Assembly: GCF_013149275.1 (NCBI RefSeq)
Contig: NZ_JABGNA010000008.1
Location: forward strand, 367,131-431,130
Origin: Mucilaginibacter sp. SG564
GTDB lineage: Bacteria > Bacteroidota > Bacteroidia > Sphingobacteriales > Sphingobacteriaceae
Reading direction: 5' to 3'
Length of the DNA stretch: 64,000 nucleotides
In this document: positions 27,235-37,046 of the stretch, in pieces
How positions within the stretch are numbered: the first letter of the stretch is position 1
Layout of the letters: each line of letters opens with the position of its first letter
The notes under the pieces: generated by a model
Databases searched by the model: none
What the model was told of the DNA's origin: nothing
What the model saw: only the letters and a program-made list of their open reading frames with translations
Position numbers and translations under genes: made by a program

Positions 27235-28149
27235 ATGCAAACCTCCCGCAGATCATTTTTAAAAACAAGTGCAGTAGCCTTAGCTGGCGCAGCTTTATTA
27301 CCCGATAGTTTACTGGCATCACAAAAACGCCTGCAACGTGTGGGTGTACAGTTGTACAGCGTACGCGATGCCATGAAGGTAGACCCAAAAGGAACGCTAA
27401 AAAAGCTGGCCGACGCCGGTTATCATCATGTAGAGCATGCCAACTATGTTGATCGTAAATTTTATGGTTTTACACCCAAGGAATTTAAAAAGATACTTAC
27501 CGATCTGGAACTTAAAATGCCAAGCGGCCATACGGTAATGACTGCCCAGCACTGGGACGAAGCCAAAAACGATTTTACCGACGCCTGGAAATATACGGTA
27601 GAGGATGCCGCCACTGTTGGTCAGCGTTATGTAATCAGTCCATGGCTGGATGAAAGTCTGCGCCATGATACCGATAAATTAAAACGCTTTATGGAGCAGT
27701 TTAACAAAAGCGGCGAACTGTGCCAAAAGTCGGGGATGAAGTTTGGCTATCATAACCATAACTTTGAGATCAGCACCAAGGTAGGGGATATTACCCTGTA
27801 TGATTTTATCATCCAGAATACCGATCCAAAACTGGTAGCTCAGCAAATGGATGTTGGCAATATGTTTAGCACCGGTGGTGTAGCGCTTGATTTTATTAAT
27901 AAATATCCGGGTCGTTTTGAATCGCTGCATGTTAAGGACGAGATCAAAGTAGCACCAAGAGCCGATGGTGATGATACCGAAAGCACGATACTGGGTCAAG
28001 GGGTATTGCCGGTTAAAGAAATTGTAAAGGCGGCTAGCAAAAAAGGGGGCACGGTTCTGTTTATCATTGAGCAGGAAGCTTACCAGGGAAAAGACCCGGT
28101 TGATTGTGTAAAAATTGATTTACAAACCATGAAAAAATGGGGTTATTGA
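27235..28149 (+). CDS. Tat-exported TIM-barrel sugar phosphate isomerase/epimerase-family protein
   Basis: ATG 27235, 304 residues; the upstream extension is not needed. Tat signal S-R-R-S-F-L-K at 4-10. AP-endonuclease-2-like barrel with metal ligands in H-N-H-N-F-E-I and M-D-V-G-N-M, and H-V-K-D-E. Export means it cannot act on cytoplasmic sugar phosphates; in this context it more likely acts on oxidised (keto) sugars in the periplasm. Close relative in layout to the gene at 39240-40115. Confidence 0.9.
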   Translation: MQTSRRSFLKTSAVALAGAALLPDSLLASQKRLQRVGVQLYSVRDAMKVDPKGTLKKLADAGYHHVEHANYVDRKFYGFTPKEFKKILTDLELKMPSGHTVMTAQHWDEAKNDFTDAWKYTVEDAATVGQRYVISPWLDESLRHDTDKLKRFMEQFNKSGELCQKSGMKFGYHNHNFEISTKVGDITLYDFIIQNTDPKLVAQQMDVGNMFSTGGVALDFINKYPGRFESLHVKDEIKVAPRADGDDTESTILGQGVLPVKEIVKAASKKGGTVLFIIEQEAYQGKDPVDCVKIDLQTMKKWGY

Positions 28150-28743
28150 TATTATTAAGGTAATTTCACCAAGGCAATAAATTTCCAGACCTACTCTTTT
28201 TTTAGTAGTGAAAATTATTAAGTTTGGAAATCTTTTATAGGCCCGACACCCCAGTTAAATAATAAAAAATGTTTGCATCAAATGGTCACTGACATATTTA
28301 ACAAGGTTTTGCTAAAACAATTTACCAAAATATGTACAGGCGTATGGCTGCCAAAAAATGTAGCTTTTACAGTTTATGCAACCAAAATGCTGTTAATGAA
28401 GTAAAAAAAGAGGATATACAGGTGAAGATACAGCTTAAATTGTATTTATATTTTTTTGATCCTGTTTTTTTAAAACTTATTGATATATAATACTTTGTGT
28501 TTTTTAAATGTGTTTTTATTTTAAATTTTCGGTATACAAATAGGTAATATAATAGAGTGATTTTACTTTAGGCTTGTGGGAATATGAGTTCCTAAATGCC
28601 AGGCCAAAAAACTTAAATTGATAAACCGAATTAAATTATTTCAATGTGTAAAAAAAACACAATGACATATTGTAAAATAATTTTTATTCATACATTTAGC
28701 CGGATAACCAAGTATTAAACAATTTCATTTTAACCGAATAAAT
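28150..28743. other. AT-rich region upstream of the GMC locus
   Basis: About 590 bp with no supported gene. It holds a promoter candidate near 28670-28698 and a quasi-palindrome ACAATGACATATTGT at 28659-28673 overlapping its -33 side. Confidence 0.5.
28670..28698 (+). promoter_or_regulatory. Candidate Bacteroidota promoter for the GMC locus
   Basis: TTG at 28670-28672 and TACATTTA at 28691-28698 (one mismatch to TAnnTTTG), separated by 18 bp, about 45 bp before the ATG at 28744. Confidence 0.4.
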
Positions 28744-30423
28744 ATGTCTGCAAACACTTATGACGCTATAGTCATTGGCTCAGGAATCTCAGGCGGGTGG
28801 GCTGCCAAGGAACTAACAGAAAAAGGTTTAAAAACCATTATGCTGGAGCGTGGTCGTAATATCGAGCACATTAAGGATTATGTGAACGCTAACAAAGCGC
28901 CGTGGGAATTCCCGCATCGTGGTGGGCGTACGCAAAAAATGATCGAAGATTACCCGGTATTACAGCGGGATTATCCGCTTAATGAAACCAACCTTGATTA
29001 TTGGGCAAGTGATAAAGACAGTCCATATACCGAGGTTAAAAGATTTGACTGGTTCCGTGGTTATCACGTGGGCGGCCGTTCACTCATGTGGGGCAGGCAA
29101 TCATACCGTTGGGCCGATGTTGATTTTGAAGCCAACCTGAAAGATGGTATCGCTGTGGATTGGCCTATCCGTTATAAAGATATCGCCCCGTGGTACAGCT
29201 ATGCCGAAAAGTTTGCAGGTATATCTGGCAATAAAGATGGCCTGGCCATTTTACCGGATGGCGATTTTATGCCGCCCATGGAAATGAACGTGGTTGAAAA
29301 AGATGTAGCCAAACGTTTAAAAGAATATTATAAAGAAGAGCGGGCCATGATCATTGGTCGTACAGCCAATATCACCGTGCCACATAATAACCGTACTAAT
29401 TGCCAGTACCGTAACAAATGTTGGTTGGGTTGTCCGTTTGGCGCTTATTTCAGTACACAATCGGCTACTTTGCCAGCGGCTATGGCTACGGGTAATTTAA
29501 CCGTTCGGCCGTGGTCAATCGTAACCAAAATCTTGTATGATAAGGATACCAAAAAAGCCAAAGGTGTAGAGGTACTGGATGCCGAAACCAACAAAACCTA
29601 TGAGTATTTTGCCAAAGTTGTGTTCCTGAATGCATCTACCATTAACTCTGCCTGGATCCTGATGAACTCGGCAAATGATGTTTGGGAAGGTGGTTTAGGC
29701 AGCAGCAGCGGCGAACTGGGTCATAACCTGATGGATCACCACTTAAATGTTAATGCCTGGGGCCATGTAGAGGGCTATGAGGATAAGTACTACTTCGGGC
29801 GCCGTGCAAACGGATTTTATATTCCCCGTTTTGCCAATCTGGGTAACGATAAACGCGATTTTATACGTGGTTTTGGTTACCAGGGTGGTGCAAGCCGCGA
29901 AGGATGGAGCCGTGACATTGCCGAACTGAGCATTGGCGGAGCCTTTAAAGATGCCTTAACCGAACCAGGCTCATGGTCTGTTGGTATGGGTGGTTTTGGC
30001 GAAACCCTGCCTTACCATGACAATAAGGTTTTCATCGATAAAACCAAAAAAGATAAATGGGGCCTTCCGGTTATCGCTATTGACGCGGAACTGAAAGACA
30101 ACGAGAAAAAAATGCGTATCGCTATGGAAAGCGAAGGTAAAGCCATGCTGGAGGCCGCAGGTGTTAAAAATGTACAAACAAGCAGCAAAAACCCATACCT
30201 GGGCCGTGGTATTCATGAAATGGGAACCGCACGTATGGGCCGCGATCCAAAAACATCGGTACTGAACCAGTGGAACCAGGTTTGGGATGCCAAAAACGTA
30301 TTTGTTACCGATGGTTCATTCATGACCTCGGCCGCATGCCAGAACCCATCACTTACTTATATGGCCATGACCGCCCGTGCAGCCAACTACGCGGTTGAGG
30401 CCTTAAAGAAAAACGAGATCTAA
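28744..30423 (+). CDS. GMC-family FAD oxidoreductase, glycoside 3-dehydrogenase-like large subunit
   Basis: 559 residues. N-terminal FAD motif G-S-G-I-S-G-G at 12-18; G-G-R-S-L-M-W-G-R-Q for FAD contacts; C-terminal active-site His in G-I-H-E-M-G-T-A-R-M-G and Asn in C-Q-N-P-S-L-T. It has no signal peptide of its own, as in GMC dehydrogenases co-exported with a Tat-bearing small subunit. Such a subunit is encoded at 32021-32587 and a cytochrome c at 36578-37018. Inferred to oxidise the C3 hydroxyl of sugars or glycosides, passing electrons to the cytochrome. Confidence 0.9.
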   Translation: MSANTYDAIVIGSGISGGWAAKELTEKGLKTIMLERGRNIEHIKDYVNANKAPWEFPHRGGRTQKMIEDYPVLQRDYPLNETNLDYWASDKDSPYTEVKRFDWFRGYHVGGRSLMWGRQSYRWADVDFEANLKDGIAVDWPIRYKDIAPWYSYAEKFAGISGNKDGLAILPDGDFMPPMEMNVVEKDVAKRLKEYYKEERAMIIGRTANITVPHNNRTNCQYRNKCWLGCPFGAYFSTQSATLPAAMATGNLTVRPWSIVTKILYDKDTKKAKGVEVLDAETNKTYEYFAKVVFLNASTINSAWILMNSANDVWEGGLGSSSGELGHNLMDHHLNVNAWGHVEGYEDKYYFGRRANGFYIPRFANLGNDKRDFIRGFGYQGGASREGWSRDIAELSIGGAFKDALTEPGSWSVGMGGFGETLPYHDNKVFIDKTKKDKWGLPVIAIDAELKDNEKKMRIAMESEGKAMLEAAGVKNVQTSSKNPYLGRGIHEMGTARMGRDPKTSVLNQWNQVWDAKNVFVTDGSFMTSAACQNPSLTYMAMTARAANYAVEALKKNEI

Positions 30424-30452
30424 TTAACCGGATATCCAAAATATACAAACCA

Positions 30453-31883
30453 ATGACTGAAGAACAGGACAAAAGTACTCCCGACGCCTCCAGACGGGAT
30501 TTCCTTAAAAAAGGCACATTAGCCGCGGCAAGTTTTATGATCGTTCCACGTTTTGTGTTGGGCGGCAAAGGCTTTACAGCACCCAGCGACAAACTGCTTA
30601 TTGCCGGTGTAGGCGCAGGCGGTAAGGGCCAGAGCGATATTGCCAACTTTTACAAAAGCGGAAAAGCCGAGATCGCTTTTCTGTGCGATGTAGACGACAG
30701 AAGATCAGCAAATTCACGTGCTAAATTCCCTAAAGCCAAGTATTACAAAGATTGGCGCGAGATGTATGATAAAGAGTCGAAGCATTTCGACGCGGTATCA
30801 GTGTCTACACCAGATCATAACCACGCTTTAATTGCCTACCATGCTATGCAACTGGGCAAACACGTGTATGTTCAAAAACCATTAACGCATGATATCTGGG
30901 AAGCTCGTTTATTAACCGAGGCTGCCAAGAAATATAAAGTAGTAACCCAAATGGGTAACCAGGGATCATCAAATGATGGTACCCGTTTAATGTCGGAATG
31001 GTATGATGCCGATTTGATTGGTGATGTGCATACCATTTACTGCTGGACAAACCGTCCGGTATGGCCTCAGGGTATTGCCTGGCCTCAGCCGGCAAAAGAA
31101 ATTCCAAAAGAACTGGATTGGAACCTGTGGTTGGGTACAGCGCCTAAAAAAGATTACGTAGATAAACTGGTGCCGTTTAACTGGCGCGGATGGTGGGATT
31201 ACGGAACCGGCGCCCTGGGCGATATGGGCTGCCACTTGGTTGAAGCTCCGTTCCGCGTGTTGGGTTTACAATATGTAAAAGATGTACAAGCCAGCGTAGG
31301 CAGTGTGTATGTGGATGAGTTTAAACAAGGCCACTTCCCTGAAAGCTGTCCTCCATCAAGCCACATTACCTTAACTTTCCCTAAAACCGAGAAAACAAAA
31401 GGTGATGTTACCATGCACTGGATGGATGGCGGTATTACACCAGAAAGACCTATTGAATTAGAAGCCAATGAAAAATTTGGCGGTGAAGAAGGTAATGGTA
31501 CATTATTTATCGGTACAAAAGGTAAAATGTATGCCAGCACTTATTCAGATGCGGCTACACTGTTACCGAAATCATTAACTGCAAGCGCCAACGCACCTCA
31601 GAAATGGAAACGTGTACCGGGCGGTGCCGAAGGCCACTATGCGCAATGGGTTGAAGGTTGTTTAGCCGGATATGGTAAAACCGAACTGAGCTCATCATTT
31701 GATAAGGCTGGTCCGCTTACCGAGGCCTTGTTGATGGCTAATTTGGCTGTTCGTGGTCATGATCTCCAGGGCGGTCAGGTAAAACTGTTATGGGATAACA
31801 AAGCCATGAAAGTGACCAACTTTGACGCCGTGAACCAATACATCCAAAGGGATTATCCTGATGGATTTAAACTGAAAGCATAA
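30453..31883 (+). CDS. Tat-exported Gfo/Idh/MocA-family oxidoreductase
   Basis: 476 residues. Tat signal S-R-R-D-F-L-K-K at 13-20. Rossmann motif G-V-G-A-G-G-K-G near 53-60; the family E-K-P position is Q-K-P (V-Y-V-Q-K-P-L-T-H-D); G-D-M-G-C-H-L-V follows. Exported members of this family hold NAD(P) tightly. Starts 29 bp after the GMC gene, so probably co-transcribed. Likely acts on the same periplasmic keto-sugar pool. Confidence 0.92.
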   Translation: MTEEQDKSTPDASRRDFLKKGTLAAASFMIVPRFVLGGKGFTAPSDKLLIAGVGAGGKGQSDIANFYKSGKAEIAFLCDVDDRRSANSRAKFPKAKYYKDWREMYDKESKHFDAVSVSTPDHNHALIAYHAMQLGKHVYVQKPLTHDIWEARLLTEAAKKYKVVTQMGNQGSSNDGTRLMSEWYDADLIGDVHTIYCWTNRPVWPQGIAWPQPAKEIPKELDWNLWLGTAPKKDYVDKLVPFNWRGWWDYGTGALGDMGCHLVEAPFRVLGLQYVKDVQASVGSVYVDEFKQGHFPESCPPSSHITLTFPKTEKTKGDVTMHWMDGGITPERPIELEANEKFGGEEGNGTLFIGTKGKMYASTYSDAATLLPKSLTASANAPQKWKRVPGGAEGHYAQWVEGCLAGYGKTELSSSFDKAGPLTEALLMANLAVRGHDLQGGQVKLLWDNKAMKVTNFDAVNQYIQRDYPDGFKLKA

Positions 31884-31890
31884 ATTAATT

Positions 31891-32018
31891 TTGAATTAGC
31901 GATTTAGTGAATTAGTGATTGGAAAAAGTAAATTTTATCGATCACTAATTTTATATTTAAGCTCACTAATTCAATATTTAAATTCACTAACTCACTAATT
32001 CACTAAATCAATAATTAA
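31891..32018. repeat. Low-complexity intergenic repeat, TCACTAAT words
   Basis: GTGAATTAGTGATT-type words on the left face many CACTAATTCACTAA words on the right, so the RNA can fold back on itself. Placed inside the operon; similar DNA at 19405-19440, 45390-45478 and 53455-53490. Confidence 0.7.
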
Positions 32019-32020
32019 TC

Positions 32021-32587
32021 ATGAATAGAAGAGAAGCTTTAGGCAGGGTTGGATTGATACTGGGAGGTACCATTATCGGCGCTGAGTTTTTTATCTCGGG
32101 CTGTAAACCAAGCTCCAAAAAAGTGAACGAATTGTTTGATGAAAACAACGTTGCTTTATTTGATGAAATTGGCGAAACCATTTTACCTGCTACCAGCACC
32201 CCAGGAGCCAAAGCCGCCGCTATAGGCAAATTTATGGCCCTGATGGTTCAGGATTGCTATAAACCAGAGGATCAGAAGATATTTGTAAAAGGTATCTCTG
32301 ATCTGGATGAGGCCAGCAAGAAAAAATTCAGTAAATCGTTTATGGAAGCCGATGCTAAACAACGCACCGAATTGCTTACCGAACTGGATGCCGAACAAAA
32401 GAACTACACCAAAAACAAAAAGCCCGAAGATCCGAACCATTACTTCCGTATGATGAAAGAGTTAACCCTGCTGGGTTACTTTACCTCGGAAGTTGGTGCA
32501 ACTAAAGCCCTGCGCTACATTGCTGTACCCGGACGTTATGACGGCAACGTGCCCTACAAAAAAGGTGATAAAGCCTGGGCTACCTGA
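32021..32587 (+). CDS. Gluconate 2-dehydrogenase subunit 3-family small subunit, Tat lipoprotein
   Basis: 188 residues. R3-R4 twin arginine, hydrophobic stretch, then lipobox I-S-G-C28, so a Tat-exported lipoprotein. The body is helical with F-D-E-I-G-E-T-I-L-P-A-T-S-T-P-G-A-K-A-A, the signature of the subunit that pairs with GMC dehydrogenases. It should carry the signal-less GMC protein (28744-30423) across the inner membrane and anchor it. Confidence 0.92.
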   Translation: MNRREALGRVGLILGGTIIGAEFFISGCKPSSKKVNELFDENNVALFDEIGETILPATSTPGAKAAAIGKFMALMVQDCYKPEDQKIFVKGISDLDEASKKKFSKSFMEADAKQRTELLTELDAEQKNYTKNKKPEDPNHYFRMMKELTLLGYFTSEVGATKALRYIAVPGRYDGNVPYKKGDKAWAT

Positions 32588-32596
32588 TAAATTAGT

Positions 32597-32716
32597 TTTT
32601 AGTTTCAGGTATCAAGTAGCTAGTATCAAGTATCAAGACGAGGAAAACAACGTCTTGATATTTGACATTTATAGCAGATCCTGATACTTGGTACTAACTA
32701 CTTGATACTAACACAT
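32597..32716. repeat. Low-complexity intergenic inverted repeat, TATCAAGTA words
   Basis: TATCAAGTAGCTAGTATCAA-type words are followed by CCTGATACTTGGTACTAACTACTTGATACTA, their imperfect complement. Also has AAGACG...CGTCTT. Within the operon. Confidence 0.7.
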
Positions 32717-32726
32717 TAAACTACAA

Positions 32727-33878
32727 ATGAAACTAAGATTAGGAATGATCGGTGGTGGTCAGGGCGCGTTTATTGGCGCCGTGCACCGCATAGCCGCACG
32801 TATAGATGGTGAATATGAACTGGTTTGCGGCGCTTTTAGCAGCAATGCCGAAAAATCACAAGCCAGCGGTTTGTTATTGGGATTACCCGCCAATCGCATC
32901 TACAACTCATACACCGAACTCATCGAAAAAGAAAAACAACTGCCAGAGGACCAGCGCGTACAGGTGATCAGTATTGTAACACCCAACCACGTACACTTCG
33001 CCCCAACAAAAATGGCGCTGGAAAATGGCTTTCATGTTGTTTTAGATAAACCCATGACTTTTTCTTTAGCCGAAGCCAAAGAGCTGGATAAAATAGTTAA
33101 GGCTACAGGTAAATTATTTTGCCTTACCCATACCTATACCGGCTACCCGATGGTAAAAGAAGCCAAACAATTAATAAAAGCAGGAAAATTAGGGGCCATC
33201 CGTAAAGTGTATGTAGAATATCCGCAGGGATGGCTCAGCAGCTTTTTGGAAGGCGATGATAATAAACAGGCTTCATGGCGCACCGATCCGGGTAAAAGTG
33301 GCATAGCAGGTGCCATGGGCGATATCGGTACCCACGCCTTTAACTTGGCCGAATATGTGACTGGTTTAGAGGTTACTAAAATTTGTGCCGATATAAATAT
33401 CGTAGTTGAAGGTCGCAAATTGGATGATGACGGTGCCGCGCTGCTTAAATTCAACAATGGTGCGAGCGGCGTACTAACCGCTACCCAGATTGCCGCTGGC
33501 GAAGAAAATAACGTTAAAATACGCGTTTACGGCGAAAATGGCGGACTGGAATGGCACCAAAGCGATGCTAACTCATTAACCGTGATGTACACCGACAAAC
33601 CGATGGAGGTATGGCGCACAGGCGGTGGTTACACCAGTTCGTTCGCGCAGCATAATACCCGTACACCCGCTGGTCACCCCGAAGGTTACCTGGAAGCCTT
33701 TGCCAACCTTTACTGCAACTTTGCGTTAACCGTTAAAGCTGGTATTGAGGGCAGAACTGCAACACCCGAAGAACTGGATTTTCCGGGAGTAAAAGAGGGG
33801 GTACGAGGCATGGCATTTATTGAAAATGTAATAGCCTCGGGCAAATCAGATAAAAAGTGGACTGAATTTTCTATTTAA
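32727..33878 (+). CDS. Cytoplasmic Gfo/Idh/MocA-family dehydrogenase
   Basis: 383 residues, no signal peptide. Rossmann G-M-I-G-G-G-Q-G-A-F-I-G at 6-17; the catalytic-region motif D-K-P-M-T-F replaces the usual E-K-P; G-D-I-G-T-H-A-F-N-L-A-E. Family enzymes use NAD(P) to oxidise or reduce sugars, often at C3. Only 7 bp before the next gene, suggesting translational coupling. Likely converts imported keto-sugar back to a usable sugar. Confidence 0.92.
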   Translation: MKLRLGMIGGGQGAFIGAVHRIAARIDGEYELVCGAFSSNAEKSQASGLLLGLPANRIYNSYTELIEKEKQLPEDQRVQVISIVTPNHVHFAPTKMALENGFHVVLDKPMTFSLAEAKELDKIVKATGKLFCLTHTYTGYPMVKEAKQLIKAGKLGAIRKVYVEYPQGWLSSFLEGDDNKQASWRTDPGKSGIAGAMGDIGTHAFNLAEYVTGLEVTKICADINIVVEGRKLDDDGAALLKFNNGASGVLTATQIAAGEENNVKIRVYGENGGLEWHQSDANSLTVMYTDKPMEVWRTGGGYTSSFAQHNTRTPAGHPEGYLEAFANLYCNFALTVKAGIEGRTATPEELDFPGVKEGVRGMAFIENVIASGKSDKKWTEFSI

Positions 33879-33885
33879 AAAAACT

Positions 33886-34938
33886 ATGACAACTATAAAA
33901 GGACCTGCCATATTTTTAGCGCAGTTTATAGGCGATACAGCGCCATTTAACAGTTTGGAGTCTATTTGTAAATGGGCCGCAGGCCTGGGTTACAAAGGCG
34001 TTCAGTTGCCAACCAATGATGCCCGCTTTATCGATCTGCAAAAAGCTGCCGAAAGCAAAACTTATGCTGATGAGATCAAAGGCATTGTGAACGCTGCCGG
34101 TTTGGAGATCACAGAACTATCAACCCACTTGCAAGGTCAGCTGGTAGCCGTAAACCCAGCTTATGATTCGCTATTTGATGCTTTCGCACCGGAGGCTGTT
34201 CGTAATAACCCGGTTGAAAGACAAAAATGGGCTGTGCAGCAAGTAAAATATGCCGCGCAGGCTTCCAAAAATTTAGGACTAAACGCCTCTGTAACTTTCA
34301 GCGGAGCTTTGCTTTGGCCAATGGTTTATCCATGGCCGCAACGGCCTGCAGGTATAGTAGATACCGGATTTGATGAGCTGGCTAAGCGCTGGAAACCGAT
34401 CCTGGATGTGTATGAAGACAATGGCATCGACCTTTGCTACGAAATTCACCCCGGCGAAGACCTGCATGACGGTATCACTTATGAAATGTTCCTGGAAAAA
34501 GTGAACAATCATAAACGCGCCAACCTGTTGTATGATCCATCGCACTTTGTACTACAATGTCTGGATTATCTTGAATATATCGATATCTATCACGAGCGCA
34601 TCAAAATGTTCCACGTAAAAGATGCCGAATTTAACCCTACTGGTCGCCAAGGTGTTTATGGTGGTTACCAGAACTGGGTAGATCGCGCGGGCCGTTTCCG
34701 TTCGTTGGGTGATGGCCAGGTTGATTTCAAGGGTATATTTAGCAAGTTAACTCAATATGATTATAAAGGGTGGGCCGTATTAGAATGGGAATGCGCGCTT
34801 AAACATCCCGAAGATGGGGCAAGAGAAGGTGCCACATTTATCAAGGATCATATCATCAGGGTTACCGAGCGTGCTTTCGACGATTTCGCGGCATCAGGTT
34901 CTGATGAAGCTTTTAACAGGAAAATGCTGGGGATATAA
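33886..34938 (+). CDS. Cytoplasmic sugar phosphate isomerase/epimerase-family TIM barrel
   Basis: 350 residues, no signal. AP-endonuclease-2-type barrel with C-Y-E-I-H-P-G-E-D-L-H-D (metal Glu), Y-D-P-S-H-F-V, H-V-K-D-A-E-F and V-L-E-W-E-C. Coupled to the upstream dehydrogenase. Inferred role in rearranging or cleaving a keto-sugar after import. Confidence 0.92.
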   Translation: MTTIKGPAIFLAQFIGDTAPFNSLESICKWAAGLGYKGVQLPTNDARFIDLQKAAESKTYADEIKGIVNAAGLEITELSTHLQGQLVAVNPAYDSLFDAFAPEAVRNNPVERQKWAVQQVKYAAQASKNLGLNASVTFSGALLWPMVYPWPQRPAGIVDTGFDELAKRWKPILDVYEDNGIDLCYEIHPGEDLHDGITYEMFLEKVNNHKRANLLYDPSHFVLQCLDYLEYIDIYHERIKMFHVKDAEFNPTGRQGVYGGYQNWVDRAGRFRSLGDGQVDFKGIFSKLTQYDYKGWAVLEWECALKHPEDGAREGATFIKDHIIRVTERAFDDFAASGSDEAFNRKMLGI

Positions 34939-34961
34939 TCACCCCTTGTCCTAAAATACTT

Positions 34962-35041
34962 TGTCATCCTGAGCGTAGCGAAGTATCTGCTCGTCTGCAT
35001 ACATGTTCACGAATAGATACTTCGCTACACTCAGCATGACA
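34962..35041. repeat. Palindrome, family GTCATCCTGAGCGTAGCG
   Basis: GTCATCCTGAGCGTAGCGAA pairs imperfectly with TTCGCTACACTCAGCATGAC. Sits between the isomerase and MFS genes. Confidence 0.85.
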
Positions 35042-35076
35042 AAACATAAAGGTGATAAGTGAGAAGGTAAAAGCAT

Positions 35077-35084
35077 TATATTTG
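35077..35084 (+). promoter_or_regulatory. Candidate -7 box TATATTTG
   Basis: Perfect TAnnTTTG 43 bp before the MFS start; no clear TTG at the -33 spacing. Confidence 0.35.
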
Positions 35085-35126
35085 GTAACCAATTAACCAA
35101 TTAAATTAAAACCTAATTATCTTTAA

Positions 35127-36434
35127 ATGCAAACCATTAACCGTACACAGCTTTTCAGGGCCAGTTGTTTATCTCTGTTAGTAACATCACTATCCTTTGG
35201 TATCCGTGCAGGTATATTGAACGATCAGGGCGTCAGATTTCACCTTAATGGCTCAGAACTGGGCACTATTGCTGCAACAGCTTTTTGGGGCTTCCCCTTA
35301 GCTATCATTGTGGGGGGCTTTATTGTAGATATCATCGGCATGAAAAAATTGCTGGTATCGGCTTTTGTTTTTCATTTGATAGGTATCCTGCTTACCATTT
35401 TCGCTAATGGATACTGGACCCTGTTTCTGTCGACACTGATGATCGGTATCGCCAACGGAACGGTCGAGGCTTCCTGTAATCCGTTGGTGGCTTCTTTATA
35501 TACCGACAATAAAACCACCAAGCTTAATCACTTTCACTTGTGGTTCCCGGCGGGTATCGTGATCGGTACATTGGTTGTGTTTGGGCTGGATACAGCGCTG
35601 GCGCATGGTGTATCTCCAAAGCCTTACTGGATATCGCAGTTAGAAGTAGCCATTATGCTTATTCCAACATTGATTTATGGCTTCCTGTTCTCCAAACTGG
35701 AGTTCCCGGTTACCGAAAGGGTATCAGCAGGTGTAAGCACAAGCGATATGTATGTTTCTTTGATGAACCCTTTATTTCTGTTCATGATCATCTGTATGTT
35801 TGGTACTGCTATCACAGAATTATTTACTAATCAATGGACGGATGTATTGTTCAAAACGGTTACCGACAATGCTATCCTAATTCTCACTTTCGTAGCATCC
35901 GTACAGGTATTGGGCAGGGCATTCGCCGGTCCCATCGTACACAGGTTGGCTCCTCAGGGCGTATTGCTTATTTCTGCGGTTTTATCGGCCCTGGGTATTT
36001 TCCTGATGGTTCACCTGCACGGCGACGCCATTTATCTGGCTGCTGTTGTTTTTGGATTAGGTGTAGCCTTTTTCTGGCCTTGTATGATAGGCTTTGTAGC
36101 CGAAAACCTGCCTCGTACCGGAGCTGTTGGCTTAAACCTGATGGGCGGTGCAGGCATGTTCGGCGTATCTATTTATATGATGTTTATGGGAGGACGTTAT
36201 GATGCTATCATGGCTCAGAAACTTCCGGCAGGAGCCAGTCTGGATGCTTACCGGTCGGCAGCGGCAGGTACAGACATGGCTAAGGCTTTTGATGCGGCCA
36301 GGTCAGCGGCTGGTCCCGAAGTACTGAATACCACGCTCATTATTCCTGTAGCATTGATAGTTGCTTTCGGCGGTTTGGTATTATATATGCGCGGCAGAAA
36401 AAAAACAACGCCATTAAATACAGTTACCGTGTAA
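35127..36434 (+). CDS. MFS sugar transporter
   Basis: 435 residues with about 12 membrane helices. The loop after helix 2 reads G-G-F-I-V-D-I-I-G-M-K-K, an MFS motif A variant. Located among sugar-oxidation genes, so import of the oxidised sugar or of its hydrolysis product is likely. The length is normal. Confidence 0.85.
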   Translation: MQTINRTQLFRASCLSLLVTSLSFGIRAGILNDQGVRFHLNGSELGTIAATAFWGFPLAIIVGGFIVDIIGMKKLLVSAFVFHLIGILLTIFANGYWTLFLSTLMIGIANGTVEASCNPLVASLYTDNKTTKLNHFHLWFPAGIVIGTLVVFGLDTALAHGVSPKPYWISQLEVAIMLIPTLIYGFLFSKLEFPVTERVSAGVSTSDMYVSLMNPLFLFMIICMFGTAITELFTNQWTDVLFKTVTDNAILILTFVASVQVLGRAFAGPIVHRLAPQGVLLISAVLSALGIFLMVHLHGDAIYLAAVVFGLGVAFFWPCMIGFVAENLPRTGAVGLNLMGGAGMFGVSIYMMFMGGRYDAIMAQKLPAGASLDAYRSAAAGTDMAKAFDAARSAAGPEVLNTTLIIPVALIVAFGGLVLYMRGRKKTTPLNTVTV

Positions 36435-36577
36435 AAAGTACACTGATTATGATAAAAAATTGTATTTTTCGGCCGTATTATTCACCAATCCCAAAAAAAC
36501 AGAAGTAAACCGGGCAGCTTAGTAAAAATAAAACAGATATGACCCTGCCAGGTTATTATTAAAAAAACAAAAAACTC

Positions 36578-37018
36578 ATGAAAAAGGCTTTTTTTATTCT
36601 TTGTATCAGCGCGGTAGTTACAGCTTGCGGTAGCAATTCATCAAACAAAGGCGGTAGCGACAGCACCAGCGCGGCAAACCAAACCGCAAAAGCGGCTGAT
36701 GCTAATGCTGATACCGTTGTAGCAAAAACAGGTACAGAAGCGGCTGGCGGATCAGCAGGTTCAGCCAAAGGCGAAAGTTTAATTGCTGCAGCAGATTGCA
36801 ATACCTGCCATAAGGTTGATGTAAAAATAATAGGTCCTGCGTTTCAGGATGTAGCGGCTAAATATCCAGCTACAGAAACCAACATTGAAACCCTGGCTAA
36901 AAAAGTTATTGACGGTGGTAAAGGTAACTGGGGCGATATCCCAATGACACCACACCCAACTGTATCTTTAGATGATGCTAAAGAAATGGTTAAATACGTT
37001 TTATCCCTGAAAAAATAA
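36578..37018 (+). CDS. Cytochrome c lipoprotein
   Basis: 146 residues. Lipobox V-T-A-C17. A low-complexity Ala/Ser/Thr/Gly linker (18-65) precedes a single class-I cytochrome domain with C74-N-T-C-H78 and a probable axial Met at 123 (I-P-M-T-P-H). Probable electron acceptor of the GMC dehydrogenase, tethered to a membrane by lipid. It starts 28 bp before the next transporter gene. Confidence 0.93.
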   Translation: MKKAFFILCISAVVTACGSNSSNKGGSDSTSAANQTAKAADANADTVVAKTGTEAAGGSAGSAKGESLIAAADCNTCHKVDVKIIGPAFQDVAAKYPATETNIETLAKKVIDGGKGNWGDIPMTPHPTVSLDDAKEMVKYVLSLKK

Positions 37019-37046
37019 CCTGATTTCATCTACTTAAAAAACAACT

